Shown in pieces: positions 56,160 through 64,000 of a stretch of DNA of 64,000 nt. This stretch comes from Novosphingobium sp. 32-60-15 (GTDB lineage Bacteria > Pseudomonadota > Alphaproteobacteria > Sphingomonadales > Sphingomonadaceae): positions 103,007 through 167,006 of the forward strand of contig NZ_NCEN01000008.1 of NCBI RefSeq assembly GCF_002280675.1. The letters are read 5' to 3'. Position 1 is the first letter of the stretch. Each line of letters starts with the position of its first letter. Under the pieces are notes generated by a model. That model was given only the letters and a program-made list of their open reading frames with translations. It searched no databases and was not told where the DNA came from. Position numbers and translations under genes: made by a program.

Positions 56160-57098
56160 CTATGGCTTACGAAGGGCGCGGACGCGGCGGTACACCTCGT
56201 CCCAGAAAAGCTGGGTTGCCGTGTCTCGTGCCGGGTCTGTCCGCGCCAATAAATAGATATCGTAAGATGGCTCGAATTCAGCCGTCAGCAAGGGCCACAA
56301 TCTGCCCTTTGCCACTTCATTTTCTGCTGCGAGGATTGGCAAAAAGCCTATGCCCACGCCTTGCGTGATCAATCTTCGCGCTTCGTTGATGTCTTCGGCC
56401 ATCCCGCTCACCTTGGAGCCAAGCCGGTAGCGGCGGCGCAAATGGGTGATCAGTTCGATTTCATCTTCGCCGGTGAGGACAAACCCTTCATCCTTAAGGT
56501 CGTGCAACCGGCTGACGCGATGGCCAAAATAAGGGCTGCTGCGCGAACAATAAAGTTGCTGGCGCTCAACCAATAGAGGCTCGTACATCAAACTGCCGCG
56601 CACATTGGCATCATAACTCACGCCGATTTCCACATCGCCTTGTTCAAGCGCGTCGAGCACTTGCCGCCATGGTGACACGCGGATTTCAATATGAATGTCG
56701 GGATTGCGCCGATGAAAACTGGCGATGGCCTCATCAAACTCTGGCGAGACCAGTCCGGACACGATCTGGATGCGGACAAAGCCTTCCACGCGCTTGGTTG
56801 CCTGGGCAATCTGGTGCGGCATCATCCGTGCAGATTCCAGCATATCTTCGCATAAGGCCATCATCGCTTTGCCCGCTGACGTCATCTCGACACCCGTCGC
56901 GGTACGGTGCAGGAGCGTTGCTCCCACATGATCTTCAAGTCGCTTTAGCGCCGCGCTTATGCTTGGCTGCTGGCGGTTTAGCTGGCGTGCAGCAGCGCCG
57001 ATGCCGCCAGCGCGGACGATGTCCACAAACGTGCGCATCAGGTTCCAATCAACCCGGCTGGCAAATTTCTTGTCGATCAATGGCACGCGATCACTCAC
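56160..57098 (-). CDS. LysR-family transcriptional regulator
   Basis: A 312-residue LysR protein. The winged helix is DWNLMRTFVDIVRAGGIGAAARQLNRQQPS and the C-terminal ligand-binding domain contains the RIQIVSGLVSPEFDEAIASF start. GTG was chosen as start because it places the helix at the usual distance; the frame is open further up with an ATG at 57200. It is divergent from the 2-oxoglutarate oxygenase gene about 150 bases away, the classic layout for a LysR regulator and its target. Confidence 0.88.
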   Translation of the reverse strand: MSDRVPLIDKKFASRVDWNLMRTFVDIVRAGGIGAAARQLNRQQPSISAALKRLEDHVGATLLHRTATGVEMTSAGKAMMALCEDMLESARMMPHQIAQATKRVEGFVRIQIVSGLVSPEFDEAIASFHRRNPDIHIEIRVSPWRQVLDALEQGDVEIGVSYDANVRGSLMYEPLLVERQQLYCSRSSPYFGHRVSRLHDLKDEGFVLTGEDEIELITHLRRRYRLGSKVSGMAEDINEARRLITQGVGIGFLPILAAENEVAKGRLWPLLTAEFEPSYDIYLLARTDPARDTATQLFWDEVYRRVRALRKP

Positions 57099-57249
57099 GC
57101 CGATATCATCCTTAAGCAAGGCCGACTTCAAAAAGGCCGTTGAATTTGCACATATAAACTGTCCGGCAAGTTGGTCATAGATCAAATCAATGAAAAACAT
57201 AAAAAGGGCACGTCTATCGCTATGACCTGCGGCAATTATGCCTTTATCC

Positions 57250-58248
57250 ATGATGACAAAAGCCCCGGTCCTCCCCATTGTCGACATCACCCGGATCGAC
57301 AGCAATCGCATCGAGGACCGCTTGGCGGTTGCCGAAGAGCTGGACCGCGCCTGCGCAGACACAGGCTTCCTATATATCCGCGGCGCGCAATTGGATGCGG
57401 CGCTGTTTGATCGCCTGATCGCACGCGCCAAGGCCTATTTCGCGCTTCCAGCTGAAGCCAAGATGCAAAGCTACATCGGCTTGTCTGAAAACCACAGCGG
57501 CTATGTGCCGGTGGGTGAGGAGCAGTTTGGGGAAGGGTCTGACGACCTTAAAGAGGCTTACGACATCAATCGCGATTACCCAAACGCGGCAGGTCGCAAT
57601 CCCTTGCTTGGGCCAAACATCTGGCCCGACATGCCGGGTTTCCGCGAAGATGTTCAGGCTTATTACGGCCATGTCACGCAAATCGGCGGCGCGCTTTTCC
57701 GCAGTTTCGCTCTTGCCTTGGGGTTGGCTGAAGATCATTTCGATGCGCTCACCAGCCATTCCCCAAGCCAGCTCCGCCTGATCCATTACCCGTACGATGC
57801 CACCGCGCGTGACTGCCCCGGCATTGGTGCGCATACCGATTATGAATGCTTTACCCTGCTGTTTGCCACGGCACCGGGCCTACAGATTATCAACAAGCAG
57901 GGCGCGTGGATCGATGTGCCGTTGATTGATGGCACGGTGATTATGAACATCGGCGATATGATGGAGATCATGTCCAATGGCCGCTATATCGCCACACGCC
58001 ACCGCGTTAAAAAAGTCCCGGAAGAGCGCTATTCCTTCGCGCTGTTCCACGCCTGCAATTATGATCACGTCATCGCGCCTGTCGTCAAAGGCGAAGCACC
58101 GCGATACGCGCTGCTCAAATGTGGTGAGCATTTGTACAATCAAACCGCCCAGACTTTCGCTTATCTAAAGCGCCGGATCGCAAGTGGCGAACTTGTGCTG
58201 AATGACGCCGTGCCGCTTGATTCCTTCGGCCAACGCGCATCTGTATGA
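57250..58248 (+). CDS. 2-oxoglutarate/Fe(II)-dependent oxygenase, isopenicillin N synthase-like
   Basis: A 332-residue non-heme iron oxygenase. The N-terminal DIOX_N part (VLPIVDITRID, ACADTGFLYIRG) precedes the jelly roll with the HxD..H triad His195, Asp197 (GAHTDYECFTLL) and His251 (TRHRV), and the 2-oxoglutarate-binding Arg260 in RYSF. Enzymes of this group hydroxylate amino acids or guanidino compounds, among others. The stop overlaps the following unknown gene by four bases and a LysR regulator is divergent. Two adjacent ATGs are possible starts. Confidence 0.9.
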   Translation: MMTKAPVLPIVDITRIDSNRIEDRLAVAEELDRACADTGFLYIRGAQLDAALFDRLIARAKAYFALPAEAKMQSYIGLSENHSGYVPVGEEQFGEGSDDLKEAYDINRDYPNAAGRNPLLGPNIWPDMPGFREDVQAYYGHVTQIGGALFRSFALALGLAEDHFDALTSHSPSQLRLIHYPYDATARDCPGIGAHTDYECFTLLFATAPGLQIINKQGAWIDVPLIDGTVIMNIGDMMEIMSNGRYIATRHRVKKVPEERYSFALFHACNYDHVIAPVVKGEAPRYALLKCGEHLYNQTAQTFAYLKRRIASGELVLNDAVPLDSFGQRASV

Positions 58249-59132
58249 CACTCGCCGATCTGCTTGCGGCACTTCCCCAATCGAACCTTTCGGACATGCC
58301 ATTTCCGCAAGCCTTGCTCGGCGCATTCCGCCGCAAAAGCATCACGTTCGCCAATGGCCTGACAGACGAGACAACTGTTGTTTACTGGTTCCAGTCCAAA
58401 ACATTCACCATCGATCTGCGCTTGCCAGATGGCCCCGCTACACCCCCAGAGGATCGTCAAGGCTGGGTGGGGGACACGTTATGGGATGACGCCGCGCAAC
58501 AGCTATCCTGGACCATCAACCGCAGCTACCAACCGCGCAATCAATGGCCTGAACCGGCCACGCTCAGCTTCATTGGCAATTGCGTTCTGGAGTACGCCCC
58601 CTCGGGCGCATATGTCGAAGATTGGCGCCAGCAATCTACCACCGGCCCATTGTTGGGACTGCGTCTGTTAAGCCTTTTCAACGAAACTACGGGGCACACC
58701 CATGCGATGGACGGCGGTCTGATTGTCGCGGGCGATTATGCAGCCTACGCACAATCACGGCTTCCGGCTGTCGATGCTGCGCTGGATGAAGCAGGCGATC
58801 TCGCCAAGGCCCTGGCAGACGGTATTGCCACAGAAGGCCAGATCGAGAGCTATGAAGTCTCGGTCGCCACCAACGGCCTTGCCATCACGCATAGCACCCA
58901 ACCTGAACGTCTCGGTCAAAACCTCGTTAACGGGGACTTCAAGATCAACACTGAGGGCAAAGTGATCCTGTCCACATCAATCAAAGGCGCACGATGCCAA
59001 TTGCACTTTGCCGTTGATTGTCACCAATCAAACGTCGCGTTTGCGAACAAAAGCCTGTGCTCGATGGAGTCGCTCCAATGGGCTGAACGCGAAAATGAGC
59101 ATCTCCTGCGCCACGCAAAGATTGTGCGCTAG
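58245..59132 (+). CDS. protein of unknown function coupled to the 2-oxoglutarate oxygenase
   Basis: A 295-residue soluble protein without signal peptide or membrane segment. Visible stretches include FQSKTFTIDLRLPD, the Trp-rich WVGDTLWDDAAQQLSWTINRS, and DGGLIVAGDYAAY. The pattern suggests a beta-rich, lipocalin-like fold, but I recognise no family. It overlaps the oxygenase stop (ATGA), so it is made in step with it and probably acts in the same pathway. Confidence 0.8.
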   Translation: MTLADLLAALPQSNLSDMPFPQALLGAFRRKSITFANGLTDETTVVYWFQSKTFTIDLRLPDGPATPPEDRQGWVGDTLWDDAAQQLSWTINRSYQPRNQWPEPATLSFIGNCVLEYAPSGAYVEDWRQQSTTGPLLGLRLLSLFNETTGHTHAMDGGLIVAGDYAAYAQSRLPAVDAALDEAGDLAKALADGIATEGQIESYEVSVATNGLAITHSTQPERLGQNLVNGDFKINTEGKVILSTSIKGARCQLHFAVDCHQSNVAFANKSLCSMESLQWAERENEHLLRHAKIVR

Positions 59133-59471
59133 CCAACACTGGCGCCCGCGCCAGATAAACTGATCGCCGCGCAAACCACAACCTTACATAAAAAATACGA
59201 TAGCGGAGAAGGCTGTCGAATAATGCTCTGAAAAATGGCGAACAGAATTCTGCTGTTTAGACTTTGGCCTGCCCACTGCATGTTGGTCACAATTATGTTT
59301 TCAGATTTTCAACGTCTTGTTTGAATGGCGAGCCAGTAGATTTTGATGTGACTACCAGACTTCGTATGGCCAGAATTGGGACGAAGCCGTCAGTTTTCAT
59401 TGCTTCGGTCCTTGCGCGCGCTTCGAGCCTTTCACAAGCACCGATATCCTCCCATTTCAGCCAAGACCTAT
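59133..59471. other. intergenic region between convergent genes, no gene seen
   Basis: About 340 bases between the unknown protein and the convergent kdpE-like gene. Open frames here are short and lack ribosome binding sites or conserved motifs. I see no clear terminator, repeat or RNA. Confidence 0.5.
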
Positions 59472-60143
59472 CTATGTCAGACGATAGCCGATGCCTGGTT
59501 CGTTGCGGATAATCGTGGGTTGTGAAGGGTCCGCTTCGATCTTGAGGCGCAGGGCACGCACAGCGACGCGCAGATATTCGACGTCATTGCGGTGGGCCTT
59601 TCCCCAAACGCGTTCGAGCAGGGTTGCATGCGTCATGATGCGGCCTCCAGCTTCGACCAATGCTTGCAGCACAGCATATTCTTTGGGTGTAAGCGCGACG
59701 GGTTGGCCCGCTATTTCCGCCTCGTGGCGGTCTGGAATCATGCGGATCGGGCCATGGACCAATTCGCCGCCTTTTTGCGATGCCCGCCCGTTGCGCAATG
59801 CCACACGCAGCCGTGCGCGCAGTTCCTCGCCGTCGAACGGCTTTGTAACGTAATCAGCCGCGCCCAGATCGAGCGCAGCAACCTTTTCGGCAACGTCACC
59901 GCGCGCAGACACCACGATGACAGGAATAGCGCTCTGCGACCTTATGGATGCAATGAGTTCGAGGCCGTCCCGGTCCGGTAGGCCAAGATCGAGCAGAACC
60001 GCATCAATGCCGCCGCGTGCCAGCATAGCCATTGCCTCACGGCCACTGGCGGCAGAGATGGCTTCATGACCATCATGTTCAAGAACCACCGAAAGCAAGC
60101 GCAAGATGGCGGGTTCGTCGTCAATGCACAGCACACGGCTCAT
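59472..60143 (-). CDS. kdpE: KdpE-like response regulator (OmpR family)
   Basis: A 223-residue OmpR/KdpE regulator. The receiver has LCIDDEPAILR, the phospho-Asp in AVLLDLGLPDRDG, Ser/Thr in VVSARGD and Lys in YVTKPFDGEE; the C-terminal winged helix has LTPKEYAVLQALVEAGG and VWGKAHRNDVEYLRVAVRALR. It overlaps the kinase gene stop by four bases. In this place it probably controls the kup transporter gene upstream in the same operon, as no kdpFABC genes are present here. Confidence 0.92.
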   Translation of the reverse strand: MSRVLCIDDEPAILRLLSVVLEHDGHEAISAASGREAMAMLARGGIDAVLLDLGLPDRDGLELIASIRSQSAIPVIVVSARGDVAEKVAALDLGAADYVTKPFDGEELRARLRVALRNGRASQKGGELVHGPIRMIPDRHEAEIAGQPVALTPKEYAVLQALVEAGGRIMTHATLLERVWGKAHRNDVEYLRVAVRALRLKIEADPSQPTIIRNEPGIGYRLT

Positions 60144-61585
60144 GCACACGGCCTTTCGGCGAACGGAAACACTAGCGTAAAACACGCTCCGCCAGTGGTT
60201 GCGGTGCTGATCGAAACTGACATTCCCATGGCATCGGAAAATCCTTTGGCGATGGCAAGGCCCAGCCCGCTGCCGCTCGATTGATCGCTGCCTTCAAGGC
60301 GGATAAAGCGATCGAATATACGGGATCTCTCGGCTTGCGGTACGCCCGGACCATCGTCGCTGATAGCAAGGCAAACTGTGCCGTCTTCCTGCGTCGCAGC
60401 AAGGGCGACCTGTGATTTGGCGTGGCGCAGGGCATTGTCGATCAGGTTGGCAAGCACATGGTGCAACAGCACCGGGTCGGCTTTCACAAATGGCAGATCA
60501 GCAGGGAGTGTCCGGGTAAGCAAAAGATGTGGGGGCAGGGTAGTCCCGTCACAGGCAGCCGCGATGACGTCGACCAGATCAAGGCTTTCGAAACTGGGCG
60601 TGAGCGAGCGTGACTCAAGACGCGCTGCACCAAGCAGGTCGGCCATCATTCGTTCAAGGCGTTGGGCAGCGGCTAAAGCTTCGCCTGCGCCTGCACTGGT
60701 ATTGGCCAAGAGCGCCAACTGTCCGGTAATTACTGTCAGCGGTGTTCGAAAATCATGCGCCATCGAAGCCATGAAAGTACGGCGCAGGTGGTCACTTTGC
60801 TCCAGCATTTCCCGTTCGCGCCGCTCGGCCTCAAGCATATCGCGGTCCCGGCACTGGCCAAGCAAAAGAGCAAGTTGGCGCACGTGTTCCAACTGGTTTG
60901 CGCGCCTGATGGAACCATTGGCCGGACGTGCCAGCGCGGCAACTTCGCTCGCCGGACGGTTTTTCTGGACAAGCGGAAAGAATGTCCAATCGGCCGTGCC
61001 CATCACTTGTGTACCGTGGCCTGTAACATCGCCATTATGGATCGCCCAAGCCGCTGCCGAAAGGTCGAGTGACGAAAAGGCAGCGCCGATTGATTGCAGC
61101 GCATCTTCTGAAACAAGAACCAGATCACCATACCGTCCTGAGACCAGATCAAGACCGCCTTGCAATGCTGATCGGGCTGGATGTGCGCCCAGAATAGCGG
61201 AGAGTTCAGCAGCCTCCTCGCCCATTCTGGCGCGTTCCAAAGCCTCTGCCTCACGAGCCATGAGCCTTGTTGCAAGACGGCTTGTAACGATTGCTACTGC
61301 CAAAAGCACCACAAGGCTGACAACATTATCCAGCCCATGGACGCGAAAGGTGAAGCGTGGCGGCAGAAGGAAGAAGTTAAAGGCGCCAGCCCCCAAAAGC
61401 GCTGCAAACAGTCCCGGTCCAATACCGCCACGCGTTGCAGCGTAAAGGACCGGCAGCAAGAACAGCAATGCTGCGGAGGCAAGGCCCAGCACGTCCAGCC
61501 AGACCGAACTCAGCCAAGACACGCCTGCCACAGCAAGCAAGGCAACAATGTAAGGCGTCGCTGTGGCTCTCATGTTGTGCATCAT
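60140..61585 (-). CDS. KdpD-like sensor histidine kinase lacking the Kdp/Usp N-terminal domains
   Basis: A 481-residue kinase. It begins directly with the four-helix DUF4118 membrane domain (YIVALLAVAGVSWLSSVWLD, LPVLYAATRGGIGPGLFAALLGAGAFNF), followed by a GAF-like region, HisKA with His in SMAHDFRTPLTVI and an HATPase (NLIDNALRHAK, DDGPGVP, GSGLGLAIAK). The ~400-residue cytoplasmic KdpD and UspA-like sensing domains of classic KdpD are missing, so sensing must rest on the membrane and GAF parts. It overlaps kup and kdpE by four bases each. Confidence 0.92.
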   Translation of the reverse strand: MMHNMRATATPYIVALLAVAGVSWLSSVWLDVLGLASAALLFLLPVLYAATRGGIGPGLFAALLGAGAFNFFLLPPRFTFRVHGLDNVVSLVVLLAVAIVTSRLATRLMAREAEALERARMGEEAAELSAILGAHPARSALQGGLDLVSGRYGDLVLVSEDALQSIGAAFSSLDLSAAAWAIHNGDVTGHGTQVMGTADWTFFPLVQKNRPASEVAALARPANGSIRRANQLEHVRQLALLLGQCRDRDMLEAERREREMLEQSDHLRRTFMASMAHDFRTPLTVITGQLALLANTSAGAGEALAAAQRLERMMADLLGAARLESRSLTPSFESLDLVDVIAAACDGTTLPPHLLLTRTLPADLPFVKADPVLLHHVLANLIDNALRHAKSQVALAATQEDGTVCLAISDDGPGVPQAERSRIFDRFIRLEGSDQSSGSGLGLAIAKGFSDAMGMSVSISTATTGGACFTLVFPFAERPCA

Positions 61586-63486
61586 AGCTCGATTTGGCTG
61601 CCGAGTTCGACCACACGATTAGGAGGTATCGAAAAGTATGCGGTAGGATCGGCGGCATTGCGATGCAGGAACATATAGATCACCGTCATCCAACGCGGCA
61701 TCGCCGGCTTGGTCGCAAAGCGGATTGCACTGCGTCCCACAAAGAACGACGTTCCTCCCGGCCCCACCAGCAGCCCTTGGTTGCGGGCAAGATCGCTCGG
61801 CACATCAATAGCGTCCATATAACCATAGCGCAGCCGGGCCTTCAAAAAGCGGTCATCGACGCGCTCCAGCGAAAGTCGCTCATCTGGCGCGATGTGTGGT
61901 TTAGACTGGGTTTCCACTTTCAGTAAGACATTCGTCCGGTGAAGCGCCTTGTTGTGCTTGAGGTTATGCAGCAAAGCCGATGGCATCATATCCAGGTCTT
62001 GCGTCAGGAATACTGCGGTGCCTTCAATGCTCACAGGCGGACGGGCAGCCAACGCTGTGATCATGTCATTAAGTGCGGTGCCTTGCTCGCTTGCCCGTTC
62101 CATCGCCGTTTTCCGCCCTTTCAGCCAGATCACGACAACCAGACCAATAATCGCGGCCACCAGCAGCGGCACCCAGCCACCTTCGCTGATACGCAGGAAG
62201 TTGGCACCAAAGAAGAACAGGTCGAGTGCGAGAAACGGGGCAATCGAAAGCGCGGTCCAGACCGGATTCCAATTCCAGAACTTCCATGCGATGATAAACG
62301 CAAGACTGGTGGTTACGACCATCGTGCCGGTTACCGCAATGCCATAAGCTGCTGCCATCGCAGAGCTTGATTTGAAGCCGATGACAAGGATCAGCACCCC
62401 TGCCAGAAGCAGCCAGTTCACTGCAGGCATATAGATCTGGCCGACCTGATGTTCTGAAGTCTGGCGGATGGTCATGCGTGGCAGCAAACCGAGCGCGATG
62501 GCCTGATGGGTCAGCGAATAGGCCCCTGTTATTACGGCTTGGCTGGCAATGATCGTTGCCAGAGTTGCCAGGATCACCAATGGCGCGCGCAAGCTGTCAG
62601 GGGCCATGATGAAGAACCAGTCCGCATTGGCCAACGGCTTTCCTGAGGCTTGAGCAACCGCCAGTGCTTTGAGCGCCAGCGCGCCCTGGCCAAGATAGTT
62701 CAGCGTCAGCGCTGGCCAGACAAACACCAGCCAGCCCAGCTGGATCGGCCTTTGCCCGAAGTGCCCCATATCGGCGATAAGGGCCTCAGCGCCGGTAACA
62801 GTCAGGAATACCGCGCCCAGAACAAACAAGCCGGTCACCCCGTGTGACGTCATAAAAATGGCGGCATAGAGTGGATTGAACGCCGCCAAGACTTCAGGTG
62901 CTTCAACAATATGCCAGATACCTAAAGCCGCGAGCGCCAGAAACCATAGCGTGCAGACTGGTCCAAACAGACCAGCCATGCTGGCCGTACCACGCGCTTG
63001 CATCGCAAACAAACTGACAAGGATCGCGATGGTAACTGCAAGGATCGCCATTTCGCTCATCCCGCCAAATCCGGGTATCGTCTTCAAGCCTTCAACCGCA
63101 GATAGAACCGAGAGCGCAGGCGTTATGATAGCATCGCCATAGAACATGGCAGCTCCCGCACCGCCAAGCAGCAAGACTACCAGCCAGCGCCCGCCTGTCG
63201 CGCGCTTGGCCAGCGCCATCAACGATAGGACACCGCCTTCGCCATTGTTATCCATCCGACTGAGGAACAGAACGTACTTCAGTGTGACGACAATGATCAG
63301 CGCCCAGAGGGCCAATGACAGTACGCCGAGAATTTCGATCTGCGAAATTCCGCCTCCGGCAGTCTGGGCCAAAGCCTCTCGGAAGGCGTAAAGCGGGCTG
63401 GTGCCGATGTCGCCATAGACAACCCCGATTGCACCAAGGGTGAGCGCAGCAAGGGAGTTGCGTTTCGTCGTGTTGGCAGCTTGCAC
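61582..63486 (-). CDS. kup: KUP-family potassium uptake transporter
   Basis: A 634-residue K+/H+ symporter. The KUP signature IGVVYGDIGTSPLYAFREAL opens the protein and about 12 transmembrane helices follow (GGEGGVLSLMALA, MFYGDAIITPALSVLSA among conserved parts), with a cytoplasmic C-terminal domain of about 160 residues. It is the first gene of an operon with a KdpD-like kinase and KdpE-like regulator, suggesting self-contained potassium control. Confidence 0.95.
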   Translation of the reverse strand: MQAANTTKRNSLAALTLGAIGVVYGDIGTSPLYAFREALAQTAGGGISQIEILGVLSLALWALIIVVTLKYVLFLSRMDNNGEGGVLSLMALAKRATGGRWLVVLLLGGAGAAMFYGDAIITPALSVLSAVEGLKTIPGFGGMSEMAILAVTIAILVSLFAMQARGTASMAGLFGPVCTLWFLALAALGIWHIVEAPEVLAAFNPLYAAIFMTSHGVTGLFVLGAVFLTVTGAEALIADMGHFGQRPIQLGWLVFVWPALTLNYLGQGALALKALAVAQASGKPLANADWFFIMAPDSLRAPLVILATLATIIASQAVITGAYSLTHQAIALGLLPRMTIRQTSEHQVGQIYMPAVNWLLLAGVLILVIGFKSSSAMAAAYGIAVTGTMVVTTSLAFIIAWKFWNWNPVWTALSIAPFLALDLFFFGANFLRISEGGWVPLLVAAIIGLVVVIWLKGRKTAMERASEQGTALNDMITALAARPPVSIEGTAVFLTQDLDMMPSALLHNLKHNKALHRTNVLLKVETQSKPHIAPDERLSLERVDDRFLKARLRYGYMDAIDVPSDLARNQGLLVGPGGTSFFVGRSAIRFATKPAMPRWMTVIYMFLHRNAADPTAYFSIPPNRVVELGSQIEL

Positions 63487-63908
63487 AGACAGTCTCCGGA
63501 ATGAAGAACTGGCTTTGCAGCAGATGGCCGTTAAGCCGCCATGGGAATAAGGTCCTTGCTGCGTAAAGATCCCGTAAAATCAAGCCTGAGCGGTTGAACG
63601 GGAAGCTTGGAACGCAGTGTGTTTGGTATGATCAAACCAAGAGTCGAAAGGGCCTTAACTTCGGTCGTTGCTGCCCTCGAATAGACAGGGTTGAAGTATG
63701 CCGTTCGTTCACATCGACACACTAGTCTTGGAATGAAGTAGTCAGAGATATTGCTGTCGTTCGCCACCCTTAACAACAGCGACCCGGTGTGCTGGCATTG
63801 CTGACGACAGTTTTTATGCCGCGATTGGCAAGTCTCGGCACAAACAGACGTTCACACCCAAACCTCTGAATGGCGCAAATTGGTCGGCACATGCCTGGTC
63901 GAAATTGT
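63487..63908. other. upstream region of kup, no gene seen
   Basis: About 420 bases with no convincing coding sequence. It must contain the kup promoter, but I cannot point to one with confidence. The right end runs into repeats of insertion-sequence type, so part of this stretch may be decayed mobile DNA. Confidence 0.4.
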
Positions 63909-64000
63909 GGATCGGCGTGCAAAAGGAACCCGGCTAGCGGGGTGATCGGCGTCCAAAAGGGAACCACCATTCCGATGGTTTAGACAGCGGCCTGGATTTT
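63909..64000. mobile_element. probable terminus of an IS21-family insertion sequence, cut by the window
   Basis: Two near-identical direct repeats, GATCGGCGTGCAAAAGGAACC (63910-63930) and GATCGGCGTCCAAAAGGGAACC (63944-63965), 34 bases apart. Multiple repeats containing CAAAAGGG-ACC close to the end are typical of IS21-type termini, where transposase genes begin about 100-200 bases inside. The istA/istB genes would lie beyond the window if the element is complete. Confidence 0.55.

Noticed and set aside
63770..63970. 66-codon minus-strand frame at the window end
   Set aside because: It runs through the insertion-sequence-like repeats, has no ribosome binding site and no known domain.
1..64000. 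CRISPR arrays, toxin-antitoxin pairs, phage genes or a classic defence island
   Set aside because: No regularly spaced repeats, cas-like, restriction, phage structural or toxin-antitoxin proteins were recognised.

Overview
The window looks like a chromosomal segment of a Sphingomonadaceae-type alphaproteobacterium (Novosphingobium/Sphingopyxis-like). The evidence is the gene content and protein style: two large TonB-dependent receptors, UrcA, TadE/TadG-type proteins, paired sterol-desaturase-family membrane proteins, secreted prolyl oligopeptidases, and an alphaproteobacterial rimP-nusA-ylxR-infB-rbfA-truB-rpsO-pnp expression cluster. Most of it is core chromosome. Only the last ~100 bases look like the edge of an insertion sequence.

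Layout. 1-9 kb: rplQ with its terminator, two tandem secreted prolyl oligopeptidases, two small secreted paralogues, then the F1-ATPase zeta-type inhibitor, BolA, monothiol glutaredoxin and a NUDIX hydrolase. 9-18 kb: an aminotransferase, a three-gene TadG/TadE/TadE set, a TonB-dependent receptor paired with a periplasmic tyrosine-phosphatase-like enzyme, tRNA-Arg(TCT), and a queuosine-precursor transporter. 19-32 kb: the translation/RNA cluster from rimP to pnp, interrupted by a DUF1697 gene, a convergent YceI gene, thymidine kinase and an M50 protease. Here the truB-rpsO junction appears deleted: the start of rpsO is missing and truB runs out of frame into rpsO. 32-42 kb: a 1465-residue CheB-CheR-PAS-kinase-REC-REC-HTH fusion facing a lone receiver protein, then a membrane protein/sterol-desaturase pair, an MBL-fold hydrolase and a second TonB-dependent receptor.

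43-53 kb is the most interesting part. It is an eight-gene, mostly overlapping operon: ABC transporter (lipoprotein, permease, ATPase), a NikR-fold ribbon-helix-helix regulator, the two 'urea amidolyase-associated' DUF1989 proteins, a biotin-dependent urea/guanidine carboxylase, and allophanate hydrolase. By family knowledge this is a guanidine (or urea) import and degradation pathway ending in ammonia and CO2; presence of the DUF1989 pair and an Asp at a key carboxyltransferase position favour guanidine. The NikR-like regulator has lost three of the four nickel ligands. The divergent intergenic region carries two copies of one spaced palindrome, TATTAC-N14-GTAATA, which resembles NikR-type operators. 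One copy lies just before the operon. The other straddles a promoter-like TTGACG reading toward the TonB-dependent receptor, whose leader can fold into two hairpins, the second covering its Shine-Dalgarno. I propose a repurposed NikR regulon (receptor + MBL hydrolase on one side, transporter + degradation enzymes on the other). I saw no signature of the known guanidine riboswitches there.

53-64 kb: a beta-propeller protein, UrcA, a second sterol desaturase, a LysR regulator divergent from a 2-oxoglutarate/Fe(II) oxygenase coupled to an unknown protein, and a kup potassium transporter co-transcribed with a KdpD-like kinase (lacking the N-terminal Kdp sensor domains) and a KdpE-like regulator. 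The window closes with paired direct repeats typical of an IS21-family end.
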